Positions 41,136 to 52,379 of a stretch of DNA of 64,000 bases are shown here, piece after piece (positions within the stretch are counted from its first letter, which is position 1; each line of letters opens with the position of its first letter). The notes under the pieces were generated by a model. It was given only the letters and a program-made list of their open reading frames with translations. It was not told where the DNA came from and ran no database searches. The stretch spans positions 1,302,001-1,366,000 of the forward strand of contig NC_012590.1 in assembly GCF_000022905.1 (NCBI RefSeq), written 5' to 3'. The DNA comes from Corynebacterium aurimucosum ATCC 700975 (lineage in GTDB: Bacteria; Actinomycetota; Actinomycetes; Mycobacteriales; Mycobacteriaceae). Position numbers and translations under genes: made by a program.

Positions 41136-42149
41136 TTAGCCTTGGGCGGCGGGGACGTTCTCGTCACCGTTCTGGGCAGTGTTGGCAGTAGAGCCATCCT
41201 CGTTCTCGACGCGGCGCAAGCCATGCGCCCACAGCAGGGCGGTGAAGGCCGTGACCACTGAGGACATGCCCACGTGGAAAGGAACGGTCCAGCGCGGGAT
41301 GTGGAGATAGAACTGGGTGACGCCAATTGCCCATTGGATGACGATGCAGGCAATGAGCACCCAGCCGGCCTTCTTAGCCACCTTGGGAGCACCATTACGG
41401 TGCAGGAGGAAGACCACGATGAGTGTCAGCGCTAAGTAGACGTACATGCAGACCGCGTGAATGATGGCCATGCCATAGGTGTCCACGCCGAGGCGGCCCT
41501 CCATACCAACGCCGGCATCACCGGAGTGAGTACCCGAGCCAGTCACAAAGGTGCCGGTCAGCAAAACGATGGACAGGGCTATGGTGGCCACCACCGCGAG
41601 GGTGCGCACTGCGGCGGGGAAGAGGCGAGTAGGAGTGCCGTCATCGGGCTCGTTAATGCGGGAGAACAGCATGGCCGCGATCCACACCAGGACCATAGAC
41701 GGAAGGAAGTGTATTGCCACACTCCACCAGGAAAGCTTCAGCACCACAGACAGCGCGCCGATGAGTGCCTGCACGAAAACACCTGCGAGCCCTGCCCAGG
41801 CATAGACCTTGAGCTCCTTGCGGCGCTGCGCCTTGTGAACGACCACGATGCTGGCGATGGCCGCCGCCGCCACAACAAAGGTCAGCAGGCGGTTACCAAA
41901 CTCAATGGCCTGGTGGAGCATGGGAGCCGCGCCCTGGATGGGCACCAAGGAACCAGGGTGGCAGTTGGGCCAGGTGACGCAACCAAGGCCGGAGCCGGTT
42001 ACGCGCACGATGGAGCCCGACACTGTAATGCCGCCCTGGCAGAGCAGGAGGATGAGCGCGACGATGCGCTGCGTCTTCACCGAGGGGCCGGTGGACGGCG
42101 CAGCGGGCGTGGTAGAACGTTGAGGAGAGGAAATATTGGCGGTACTCAC
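41136..42149 (-). CDS. ctaA: Heme A synthase (COX15/CtaA)
   Basis: Oxidises heme O to heme A for cytochrome aa3 oxidase. The 337-residue polytopic membrane protein has about eight helices. LLCQGGITVSGSIVRVTGSGLGCVTWPNCHPGSLVP near the N-terminus contains the cysteine pair loop, and histidines recur in HQAIEFGNRLL, AIHFLPSMVLV, AIIHAVCMYVY and PFHVGMSSV. The start is GTG 42149, eight bases after a TAGGCT hexamer. The C-terminal 25 residues are acidic and variable. Confidence 0.95.
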   Translation of the reverse strand: MSTANISSPQRSTTPAAPSTGPSVKTQRIVALILLLCQGGITVSGSIVRVTGSGLGCVTWPNCHPGSLVPIQGAAPMLHQAIEFGNRLLTFVVAAAAIASIVVVHKAQRRKELKVYAWAGLAGVFVQALIGALSVVLKLSWWSVAIHFLPSMVLVWIAAMLFSRINEPDDGTPTRLFPAAVRTLAVVATIALSIVLLTGTFVTGSGTHSGDAGVGMEGRLGVDTYGMAIIHAVCMYVYLALTLIVVFLLHRNGAPKVAKKAGWVLIACIVIQWAIGVTQFYLHIPRWTVPFHVGMSSVVTAFTALLWAHGLRRVENEDGSTANTAQNGDENVPAAQG

Positions 42150-42157
42150 GGCTATTC

Positions 42158-42163
42158 AGCCTA
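42158..42163 (-). promoter_or_regulatory. -10 of leaderless ctaA transcript
   Basis: TAGGCT on the minus strand, 8 nt before GTG 42149, with no ribosome binding site between. Confidence 0.45.
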
Positions 42164-42231
42164 CCGTTCGGCCCCGCCCCGGAACCAATATCGACGGGTG
42201 GGTCACACTGTGCAAGGGAGAAGAATCACTT

Positions 42232-42993
42232 TTAGCCCTCGAAGCGGAACCAACGCACCGCGGCAAACGACGCCACCGCTGCCCACCCCACGAGGACAAG
42301 GAGCTCAATGCCGGGGAAGGACCCGTTCAGGGCGGTATCCAGTCCGGCAGCCATGGCCACCGTAGGCACGAGGGTGAGGACCCCGTTATCGCCGAGGCCC
42401 TGGGAAAACATTGCCCATCCGACGGCACCGAGGAGGAGAAACCAAATTAGGTTGGCTACCGCCAGTACCACTTCAGAGCTGAAGGTTCCGCCCAGCAGCA
42501 GGCCCAGGGCCGTAAACGTGGCCACTCCTAACACCAAGGTGAGCACGCCGATGGCAGCGCCCACAACAGAAACTCGCAAACCGAGGATAGCTGCGACGGT
42601 GCCGAGCACGAGCACCTGGAGCACCACCATGGAGAGCACACCGAGAATCTTTCCCACCACAATGGCCCAGGCAGGAACACCCGAAGCGCCGGTGCGTTTC
42701 AGAGCACCGTAGCGCCGATCGAAGGCTAGAGAAATAGCCTGGCCGGTAAAACCAGACGAGGTAGCGGCCACGGCGAGCACCATCGGGAAAACCTCATCCA
42801 CACCATGCCCGGTAGTATCCTTCAGCTTCGCAGCGCCGATCAGAATAGCGAGTGGAATAATGATGCTCAGCAACTGTTGCTCGCCGTGCCGCAGCATCAG
42901 CTTGGATTCGATAGCCCCTTGGGCACGCGCCATGGTCGCCACGCCGACGCGCTGCGGGTGCGGGCTAAAAGTGCCGGGTGCGTAGGTGCTCAT
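42232..42993 (-). CDS. ABC-2 type transporter permease
   Basis: Integral membrane partner of the ATPase encoded just upstream. The 253-residue protein has about six hydrophobic helices, beginning QLLSIIIPLAILIGAAKL and including VVGKILGVLSMVVLQVLVLG, and AFDRRYGALKRTGASGVPAW in the cytoplasmic loop typical of ABC-2 permeases. The ATG has AAGGAGA upstream. The substrate is unknown. The neighbouring gene mptB makes cell-envelope lipoglycan, but the ABC pair could equally export a lipid or drug. Confidence 0.85.
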   Translation of the reverse strand: MSTYAPGTFSPHPQRVGVATMARAQGAIESKLMLRHGEQQLLSIIIPLAILIGAAKLKDTTGHGVDEVFPMVLAVAATSSGFTGQAISLAFDRRYGALKRTGASGVPAWAIVVGKILGVLSMVVLQVLVLGTVAAILGLRVSVVGAAIGVLTLVLGVATFTALGLLLGGTFSSEVVLAVANLIWFLLLGAVGWAMFSQGLGDNGVLTLVPTVAMAAGLDTALNGSFPGIELLVLVGWAAVASFAAVRWFRFEG

Positions 42994-43053
42994 GGAGCGT
43001 CTCCTTGATCAAAAAACGTGATGAAAGAATCGTGGTGGAAAGCAGCAGCGCTT

Positions 43054-43968
43054 CTAACTGCGCATCTCGCGGCCGGTGAGGTCCAAGAAGACTTCTTCGA
43101 GGTTGCGGTGCGACGTATGCAGGTTGCGGAGGACAACGTTTTGCGCGGCCAAACCCGTGGCGAGATCAGCGATAACGGCTGGACTGACTGTAGAGGTAAG
43201 CCGGTAGTGCAAGGGCCGAATGGCCTCGGCGGAGATCCCTTCCTCGCGCAAGGCCTCCAGGTCCACCGGGGTTGCGGTATCAAAGTTCAGCTGCGGGATG
43301 TCGGTCGCCTCCGTTAGGGAAGCTGCGGTGCCGCTGGCGACGAGCCGACCGTGATCGATGATGACGACATGGTCGCTGAGCGCTTCCGCCTCGTCCATGA
43401 GATGAGTAGTCAAGATGACGGTGACGCCGTCGGCCCGCAAAGAGCGGATAAGGTCCCAGACGGCAAGACGTGATTGGGCGTCCATGCCCGCGGTGGGCTC
43501 ATCGAGGAAGACCAGCTCCGGACGCCCAATGATGGCCAAGGCGAGAGAGAGACGTTGTTGTTGCCCACCGGACAAACGTCGGTAGCTATTCTTCGCCAGT
43601 CCGCGCAGCCCGAGGGTATCCAGAAGCCACTCCGGGTCCAAAGGATTTTCGTTATAGGAGGCGCTGAGTTCGAGCATCTCCTTGACCTTTATACCGGAGT
43701 AGGAGCCCCCGCCCTGGAGCATGATGCCGATGCGGGAGCGCACTGCATCAGGGTTGCGTGCGGGGTCAAGGCCTAAGACTTCAATGTGGCCGGAAGTGGG
43801 CTTTTTGAAGCCTTCACACATCTCGATGGTGGTTGTCTTTCCTGCACCGTTAGGCCCCAGCAAACACAGGATCTCGCCATAATTGGCGCGGAAACTCAGC
43901 CCGTTAACTGCGTTGACGTCGCCATAGGTCTTAATGACGTTATCTAATACAAGAGCTGATGTAGTCAC
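43054..43968 (-). CDS. ABC transporter ATP-binding protein (ABC-2 exporter family)
   Basis: ATPase energising the adjacent permease. It has 304 residues with Walker A GPNGAGKTTT near residue 38, the Q-loop in GIMLQGGG, signature LSGGQQQRLSLA, Walker B LVFLDEPTAGMD and the H-loop in LTTHLMDEAEAL. The C-terminal 80 residues form the accessory domain usual for drug or lipid exporters. It starts at GTG 43968, eight nucleotides after TAGACT, which overlaps the mptB stop. Cognate substrate unknown. Confidence 0.9.
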   Translation of the reverse strand: MTTSALVLDNVIKTYGDVNAVNGLSFRANYGEILCLLGPNGAGKTTTIEMCEGFKKPTSGHIEVLGLDPARNPDAVRSRIGIMLQGGGSYSGIKVKEMLELSASYNENPLDPEWLLDTLGLRGLAKNSYRRLSGGQQQRLSLALAIIGRPELVFLDEPTAGMDAQSRLAVWDLIRSLRADGVTVILTTHLMDEAEALSDHVVIIDHGRLVASGTAASLTEATDIPQLNFDTATPVDLEALREEGISAEAIRPLHYRLTSTVSPAVIADLATGLAAQNVVLRNLHTSHRNLEEVFLDLTGREMRS

Positions 43969-43974
43969 GGAGCC

Positions 43975-45741
43975 TTAGTCTAGGACACGGACGCCTGAGC
44001 GGCGCAATGCAACCCACCCCGCAGCGGCGAGCGCGAGGAAGGTCACCAAGGCAGCAAGGTAGATGACGAATACCGTCCCGGGAGGAAGCCCGAGTCCGCG
44101 GGGCAGGACGATGAAGCTCATCAATCCGGAATAGATCATAACTGCCATGCGGAAAAAACGGCGGTTGGCCCACGCGGCGAGCGGCAACACGGCCCACAGG
44201 ATGTACCAGGGCTGGACAACGGGGAAAAACACCACGAGCACAAAGGTGGATACTCCCAGACCACCCACTGGATGGATTGCGCCGCGGTAGGTGGCAAACA
44301 GCATGCGGATCATGAAACCCCCGGCGATAATGACGCCCACGGTACGTGTGACGCTGAGGATGGCCTCGGTGTGATCACCCAAACCCAGCAGCATCCCCAG
44401 GGAGCCGGCGCCGACACCCACGGAGGTAGTCGCGGACAGCCAAGAACGGATCGTTGCTGCGCCGCCCTGACCAAAAATCCAGCCTATGTCGATCCCCGTG
44501 ATGACAGTGACAGCGGCGATGGACGCTGCGAGCACCAGCAATTGGGTCACGCCAGCGCCAAGCACCGCCCGCACTGGTGGGATGCCGTGCTTGTCGACGC
44601 GCCTGCGCGCCGCCGCCATGCCAACAAAGCCTAGGCCAATGAAGCCGGTCACCTTGACCATGCCCGCGCAGGAAATAAGGACACCCGAGGCCAGAAACAA
44701 AGCCCATACGCGCCAGCGGGCGTCGTGCTCATCATTAACCGCTCGCAGGCCCAGCTCTACGCCGACGAGAGCCAACCCCAGCATGAAGGATTCATTGTGG
44801 ATTCCGCCGACGAGGTGGAGGATGGTCAAGGGGTTAAGGATGCCCAGCCACAGCGCCGCTTCGGGGGATACGCGGCACCGGGTAGCAAGCCGTGCAATGG
44901 CCCAGCCGGCAGCGATGATGCCGAAAAGAGAAAACACGCGGTGCAGCACCACACCCCAGATGATGGAATCGTTAGTCAGCCAGCTTACGACAGCTGCCAA
45001 GCCTAAGGCCACGGGGCCATAGGGCGAAGGGGAGTTTGCCCAAATGAAGGGGACGGACCGGGCAAGGTCATTATCCGCGCCCAAAAGTTGCACGGGGCCC
45101 GCGGAATAGGGATCGAGCCCTTGAAGCACGATGGAGCCGTTGGCGAGATAAGAGTAGATGTCTTGGGTAAATAGCGGCGCGGTGACGAGCAAGGGTAGAA
45201 CCCACCCCAACCACGTTCGCCACATCTGACTTTGGGTGACTACTCGCGGGGAGTGGCTAAACCGCGGATCTTCGGTAGGTGTCGAGCCTGTACTTGCGCT
45301 CGCCGAGTTCTTACGCAGGCGCAGCGGCGCCCCCACCAACGGGGCCATGCATACCCAGGCCGTCACCATGAATCCGACACCAATGAAGACAAGGGCGGAT
45401 GCTGATTGCAGCATGCGCGTCATGAGCGAGCCAAAAGGCAATGACTCATAAGGATTCCCCACGACGGGCAGGGCACCGGCACCCAGGCCGCCGAGCGCAA
45501 TAAGTAACGCTCCAATGGTTCCGAGCCATCTCAGGCTAAAAAGCGTGCGCAGTTGGGTAATGGTGCGGCGGTGAACGTCGCCAAGCGCTGCGTGATCCGC
45601 GACTTCGGTGGAGCCGGGAAAATCCTGGTGGAGGAGCGCGGAGCGGGATCCCGGTACTCCCATGCGGGGGAGTTCATCGCGCACGCCCCAGATGACTCGG
45701 TGCAATCGCCCCGATTGGGTGTAGCCGCGCTCCATATTCAT
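43975..45741 (-). CDS. mptB: Alpha-(1->6)-mannopyranosyltransferase MptB
   Basis: Polyprenyl-phosphomannose-dependent GT-C glycosyltransferase that initiates the mannan core of lipomannan and lipoarabinomannan in the Corynebacteriales. The 588-residue protein has a cytosolic N-terminal segment of about 60 residues, then 13 or so hydrophobic helices. The loop DIYSYLANGSIVLQGLDPYSAGP carries the aspartate-containing GT-C catalytic motif. It is transcribed divergently from the suf operon, the same arrangement as in C. glutamicum. The ATG is eight nucleotides after TAAGGT. The function is from family knowledge. Confidence 0.92.
   Translation of the reverse strand: MNMERGYTQSGRLHRVIWGVRDELPRMGVPGSRSALLHQDFPGSTEVADHAALGDVHRRTITQLRTLFSLRWLGTIGALLIALGGLGAGALPVVGNPYESLPFGSLMTRMLQSASALVFIGVGFMVTAWVCMAPLVGAPLRLRKNSASASTGSTPTEDPRFSHSPRVVTQSQMWRTWLGWVLPLLVTAPLFTQDIYSYLANGSIVLQGLDPYSAGPVQLLGADNDLARSVPFIWANSPSPYGPVALGLAAVVSWLTNDSIIWGVVLHRVFSLFGIIAAGWAIARLATRCRVSPEAALWLGILNPLTILHLVGGIHNESFMLGLALVGVELGLRAVNDEHDARWRVWALFLASGVLISCAGMVKVTGFIGLGFVGMAAARRRVDKHGIPPVRAVLGAGVTQLLVLAASIAAVTVITGIDIGWIFGQGGAATIRSWLSATTSVGVGAGSLGMLLGLGDHTEAILSVTRTVGVIIAGGFMIRMLFATYRGAIHPVGGLGVSTFVLVVFFPVVQPWYILWAVLPLAAWANRRFFRMAVMIYSGLMSFIVLPRGLGLPPGTVFVIYLAALVTFLALAAAGWVALRRSGVRVLD
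43977..43982 (-). promoter_or_regulatory. -10 of leaderless ABC ATPase transcript
   Basis: TAGACT on the minus strand overlaps the mptB stop codon and ends 8 nt before the ATPase GTG. Confidence 0.5.
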
Positions 45742-45749
45742 GCCTGTTT

Positions 45750-45755
45750 ACCTTA
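45750..45755 (-). promoter_or_regulatory. -10 of leaderless mptB transcript
   Basis: TAAGGT on the minus strand, 8 nt before the mptB ATG at 45741. Confidence 0.4.
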
Positions 45756-45828
45756 GTCGCTCGGTGGTGAGAAGTGACTAGGAGCCCGCGACACGAATGA
45801 AAGAGTGGAAATCGGGAATGAATTAAGG

Positions 45829-45840
45829 AACACTAGTGTT
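45829..45840 (+). promoter_or_regulatory. Probable SufR operator
   Basis: AACACTAGTGTT is a perfect 12-bp palindrome 40 nt upstream of sufR. A second AGTGTT half-site follows at 45853-45858. Published SufR sites in actinobacteria contain ACACT-type palindromes, so autoregulation is likely. An 8-bp inverted repeat (GAATGAAA at 45795-45802, TTTCATTC at 45857-45864) also flanks it. Confidence 0.6.
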
Positions 45841-45879
45841 GTCTAAAGAGAGAGTGTTTCATTCAAGGAGGTGTACACC

Positions 45880-46590
45880 GTGACGAAGGAGTTGCCAAGG
45901 GAAACTCGCTCTACAGAGGGCGATACCCGCAGACACGTCATGCTGTTGCTTCTCAAGGACGGCCCAGTAACGGCGTCGTATTTGGGTGAACGTCTCGGTC
46001 TCTCTGCGGCCGGCATCCGTCGGCACTTAGACATTCTGGTGGAGGAAGGACTCACCGAGGTGGTGCACCGCCGCCCGTCAGCCCGTCCCGGGCAGACAGC
46101 AGGCCGTGGTCGCCCCGCCAAACATTTCCGTCTCACTGATCAGGGCCGCGCTCAATTCGGGCACGCCTATGACCAGTTGGCGGCGGAAGCGCTCACTGCT
46201 TTGCGCGAAGCGGGTGGTCCGGAGGCGGTTCGCCACTTCGCTAAGGCCCGCTTCGAGCGTCTCGTGGAAGACGTGACACCTTTGGTAGAGGATGAAGAGT
46301 CTGTCCCGGAGGTAGCACGCCGCTTGGCTGAAGTGCTTGATGCGCACGGCTATGCGGCCACCGTGACATCGGTGGGCAACGGAGTACAGATTTGCCAGCA
46401 CCATTGCCCGGTCGCCCACGTGGCCGCCGAGCACCCGGAGTTGTGTGAAGCTGAACAAGAAGTATTCTCCGCACTATTAGGCAAACATGTGCAGCCCTTG
46501 GCCTCCATCGCGGATGGCCATGGAATCTGCACCACGAATATCCCCTTAACTCCCGTCCCGCCTTCCGCGGCGGAACGGGAGGAGAACTAA
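45880..46590 (+). CDS. sufR: Iron-sulfur-dependent repressor SufR
   Basis: Transcriptional regulator of the suf operon that senses iron-sulfur cluster status. It has 236 residues from GTG 45880; AAGGAGG at 45865-45871 fits this start rather than the GTG nine bases upstream. The N-terminal winged helix ([39 protein letters not shown]) precedes a central helical region. The C-terminal cluster-binding segment has cysteines at 172, 176, 189 and 217 ([19 protein letters not shown], then HGICTTN). It leads the sufBDCSUT genes and is divergent from mptB. Confidence 0.95.
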   Translation: MTKELPRETRSTEGDTRRHVMLLLLKDGPVTASYLGERLGLSAAGIRRHLDILVEEGLTEVVHRRPSARPGQTAGRGRPAKHFRLTDQGRAQFGHAYDQLAAEALTALREAGGPEAVRHFAKARFERLVEDVTPLVEDEESVPEVARRLAEVLDAHGYAATVTSVGNGVQICQHHCPVAHVAAEHPELCEAEQEVFSALLGKHVQPLASIADGHGICTTNIPLTPVPPSAAEREEN

Positions 46591-46612
46591 TCGAACTAGA
46601 AAGGAGCGGGCT

Positions 46613-48058
46613 TTGACACAGGCACAACCAGCACCCGGGCTTGAGACCAAGATGAGCGATGACGAGATCATCTCCTCCATCGGTGGCTATGAGTACGGCT
46701 GGCGTGATTCCGACGAAGCCGGCCAGGCAGCACACCGCGGTTTGAGCGAGGATGTCGTCCGCGATATCTCGAAGAAGAAGAACGAGCCGGAATGGATGCT
46801 CGAGTCCCGCCTCAAGGCGCTGCGTGTATTCAACAAGAAGCCAGTTCCGACGTGGGGCCCGGATCTCTCCGGAATCGACTTCGACAACATTAAGTACTTT
46901 GTCCGCTCCACCGAGAAGCAGGCCCAGACCTGGGATGACCTGCCGGATGATATTAAGGAGACCTACGACAAGCTGGGTATTCCGGACGCCGAAAAGAAGC
47001 GTCTGGTCTCTGGTGTTGCCGCGCAGTATGAGTCCGAGGTGGTTTACCACAAGATCCGTGAGGACCTCGAGGCCCAGGGCGTGATCTTCGTCGACACCGA
47101 TACCGCTGTGCGCGAGTACCCGGAGATCCTCCAGGAGTACTTCGGCACCGTTATCCCCGCCGGCGATAACAAGTTCTCCGCGCTGAACAACGCCTGCTGG
47201 TCCGGTGGTTCCTTCGTGTACGTTCCGAAGGGCGTCCACGTGGATATTCCGCTGCAGGCCTACTTCCGTATTAACACCGAGAACATGGGCCAGTTCGAGC
47301 GCACCCTCATCATCGTGGAGGAGGGCGCCTACGTTCACTACATCGAGGGCTGCACCGCGCCGATCTATAACTCGGATTCGCTACACACCGGTGTTATTGA
47401 GATCATCGTGAAGAAGGGTGGCCGCTGCCGCTACACCACCATTCAGAACTGGTCCACCAACGTTTACAACCTGGTGACCCAGCGCGCCAAGGTCGAAGAG
47501 GGCGGCACCATGGAATGGGTCGATGGCAACATCGGCTCCAAGGTGACCATGAAGTACCCGTCCTGCTGGCTGACCGGCGAGCACGCCAAGGGCGAAGTTC
47601 TCTCCTTGGCTTTTGCCGCTGACAACCAGGTACAGGACACCGGTTCCAAGATGGTCCACATGGCGCCGAATACCTCCTCCAATATCGTGTCCAAGTCCGT
47701 GGCCCGCAACGGCGGCCGCGCGGCTTACCGTGGATTGGTGCAGGTCAACGCGAACGCTACTAACTCCACCGCCAACGTCGAGTGTGACGCCCTCCTGGTG
47801 GATAACAACTCGCGTTCGGATACCTATCCGTACAACGACATTCGCAATGATCACGTCACCTTGGGCCATGAGGCGACGGTTTCCCAGGTCTCTGAGGAGC
47901 AGCTGTTCTACCTCATGTCGCGAGGTATTGCTGAGGAAGAGGCCATGGCGATGATTGTGCGCGGCTTCGTCGAGCCGATTGCTAAGGAGCTCCCCATGGA
48001 ATATGCGCTGGAGCTCAACCGTCTTATCGAGCTGCAGATGGAAGGATCGGTGGGCTAA
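46613..48058 (+). CDS. sufB: Fe-S cluster assembly protein SufB
   Basis: Scaffold component of the SufBCD complex on which clusters are built. The protein is 481 residues, with a TTG start preceded by AAGGAG at 46600-46605. Conserved blocks are [88 protein letters not shown] and [20 protein letters not shown]. The cysteine in EGCTAP corresponds to a conserved site in the family. No intein is present, unlike the mycobacterial sufB gene. It is followed immediately by sufD. Confidence 0.97.
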   Translation: MTQAQPAPGLETKMSDDEIISSIGGYEYGWRDSDEAGQAAHRGLSEDVVRDISKKKNEPEWMLESRLKALRVFNKKPVPTWGPDLSGIDFDNIKYFVRSTEKQAQTWDDLPDDIKETYDKLGIPDAEKKRLVSGVAAQYESEVVYHKIREDLEAQGVIFVDTDTAVREYPEILQEYFGTVIPAGDNKFSALNNACWSGGSFVYVPKGVHVDIPLQAYFRINTENMGQFERTLIIVEEGAYVHYIEGCTAPIYNSDSLHTGVIEIIVKKGGRCRYTTIQNWSTNVYNLVTQRAKVEEGGTMEWVDGNIGSKVTMKYPSCWLTGEHAKGEVLSLAFAADNQVQDTGSKMVHMAPNTSSNIVSKSVARNGGRAAYRGLVQVNANATNSTANVECDALLVDNNSRSDTYPYNDIRNDHVTLGHEATVSQVSEEQLFYLMSRGIAEEEAMAMIVRGFVEPIAKELPMEYALELNRLIELQMEGSVG

Positions 48059-49249
48059 GTGGTAGCTTCCAACGAATTTAATCCTGCTGACGTCACCAAG
48101 GGTGACCAGTTCACCTCATTCAACGTGGAGGATTTCCCGGTCCCGCACGGCCGCGACGAAGTCTGGCGCTTCATTGCGCTGCGCAACCTGCGTGGGCTGC
48201 ATAACGGCGAGTTCGCGCCGGCTACGGCGCAGAAGATCAACGTCGTGGCTCCGGAAGGCGTGACCTCCGAAACGGTTGCGCCTGACGACGAGCGCTTGGG
48301 CACCGCTGGCGCACCTGCTGACCGCGTTGCTGCACAGGCATGGTCCTCCATGCCAGAGGCACAGGTCGTTACGGTCGACGCGGAAGCACAGTTGGAGAAG
48401 CCGGTGGAGATTACCATCACCGGTGCCGGCGAGGGCGTAACTTCCTTTGGTGCGACCTCGATCCATGTAGGGCACCACGCTGAGGCCACCATCGTGCTCA
48501 AGTACGTCGGTTCCGGCACTCACGCAGACAACGTGGAGTTCGTGCTGGGCGACGGCTCCCAGGTCACCGTCGTCGTTGACGCCGACTGGGAAAACGATGC
48601 AGTGCACCTGTCCCACCAGATTGCAAAGGTGGGCCGGGACGCCGTACTGCGCCACAACACCGCCATCTTTGGCGGCGAAATTGTGCGCCTCGCTCCGCGC
48701 GTGGTTTTCGATGCTCCCGGCGGCGATGCCGAACTGCTCGGCGTCTACTTTGCTGATGCCGGCCAGTACTTTGAGAACCGCCTGCTGGTGGACCACGACG
48801 TTCCGAACTGCCGTTCTCGTGTCTTCTACAAGGGCGCTCTGCAGGGCGCAACGGCAGCACAGAAGGCCGAGGCTGGCTCCAGCTCCCGCACCCCGGAGGC
48901 CCGCACCTGCTGGGTCGGTGACGTGCTCATCCGCAAGAACGCGAACAACACGGATACCTACGAGACGAACAACAACCTGATTCTCACCGAGGGTGCGCGT
49001 GCTGACGCCATCCCGAACCTGGAGATCCAGACCGGTGAGATCGTCGGTGCTGGCCACGCCGCAACGGTGGGCCGCTTCGACGACCTCGAGCTGTTCTACC
49101 TCATGTCCCGCGGTATCCCTGCCGCCGAGGCACGCCGCCTCATCATCCGCGGCTTCTTCTCTGAAGTCATTTCCCGCATCCCGGTCGAGTCCCTGCGCGA
49201 GGATCTGGAATCCCGCGTCGTCGACGAGCTCGCCAAGATCAACGCTTAA
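48059..49249 (+). CDS. sufD: Fe-S cluster assembly protein SufD
   Basis: Partner of SufB in the SufBC2D complex, linked to iron acquisition for cluster assembly. The 396-residue protein starts at GTG directly after the sufB TAA. The right-handed beta-helix core includes QVTVVVDADWENDAVHLSHQIAKVGRDA, LLVDHDVPNCRSRVFYKGALQG and [55 protein letters not shown] near the C-terminus. The last block is the family signature shared with SufB. Confidence 0.96.
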   Translation: MVASNEFNPADVTKGDQFTSFNVEDFPVPHGRDEVWRFIALRNLRGLHNGEFAPATAQKINVVAPEGVTSETVAPDDERLGTAGAPADRVAAQAWSSMPEAQVVTVDAEAQLEKPVEITITGAGEGVTSFGATSIHVGHHAEATIVLKYVGSGTHADNVEFVLGDGSQVTVVVDADWENDAVHLSHQIAKVGRDAVLRHNTAIFGGEIVRLAPRVVFDAPGGDAELLGVYFADAGQYFENRLLVDHDVPNCRSRVFYKGALQGATAAQKAEAGSSSRTPEARTCWVGDVLIRKNANNTDTYETNNNLILTEGARADAIPNLEIQTGEIVGAGHAATVGRFDDLELFYLMSRGIPAAEARRLIIRGFFSEVISRIPVESLREDLESRVVDELAKINA

Positions 49250-49276
49250 AACTTTCCGAAAGCAGGTACCAACTCA

Positions 49277-51809
<2,533 letters not shown>

Positions 51810-52238
51810 ATGGCTGATAACACTGAGACCACCGGTGGCAGCACCGATCCTTACCAGGACCAGAATGCCTCCTTCGATGGCGCTGCTGTCAAGCCTGAAC
51901 AGACCGAAGAGCAGATCGCGAAGACCTTCGATATCACCGAGTACCTTCGTGATGTCATCGACCCGGAGCTCGGAATCAACATCGTTGACCTAGGCTTGGT
52001 CTATGACGTCTGGCTCGACGATATTGACGGCAAGAACACCTGCGTCATCAACATGACGCTGACCTCTCCGGCCTGCCCGCTCACCGATGTCATTGGCGAG
52101 CAGATCGAGGATGTCATCGTGGGCAACAAGCTCGCCGAGGCAGTCCAGCTCAACTGGGTCTGGATGCCGCCGTGGGGCCCGAACATGATTACTGAGGAGG
52201 GCCGCGAGATGCTCCAGGCCCTCGGCTTCGCGGTCTAG
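51810..52238 (+). CDS. sufT: SufT, DUF59 iron-sulfur maturation factor
   Basis: MIP18/DUF59-family protein helping cluster maturation or transfer. It has 142 residues with an acidic, Gln-rich N-terminal tail (1-45), then EYLRDVIDPELGINIVDLGLVYDVWL, the MTLTSPACPLTDVIGEQIED block with the single conserved cysteine, and WVWMPPWGPNMITEEGREML. It is the last suf gene. Its position immediately after sufU is conserved in actinobacteria. Confidence 0.95.
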   Translation: MADNTETTGGSTDPYQDQNASFDGAAVKPEQTEEQIAKTFDITEYLRDVIDPELGINIVDLGLVYDVWLDDIDGKNTCVINMTLTSPACPLTDVIGEQIEDVIVGNKLAEAVQLNWVWMPPWGPNMITEEGREMLQALGFAV

Positions 52239-52336
52239 CTTCGGCTGTAAGCCCCCCATTACCGTCAGTCCGAGGCGCTTAAGGTCTTCCAAACATGACC
52301 TTGCGCACTCGGGCTGGCGGTTTCTTTTTCCATAAT

Positions 52337-52379
52337 GTGCGGTGTTTTAAGTAGCTCTAAGAGCTTGAGAACGCACCGC
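52337..52379. terminator. Stem-loop between suf operon and PTS gene
   Basis: GCGGTG near 52339 pairs with CACCGC ending at 52379, with an inner AGCTC/GAGCT stem. It lies between convergent sufT and the PTS gene. The sequence TTTCTTTTTCC just upstream could serve plus-strand termination. Confidence 0.5.
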
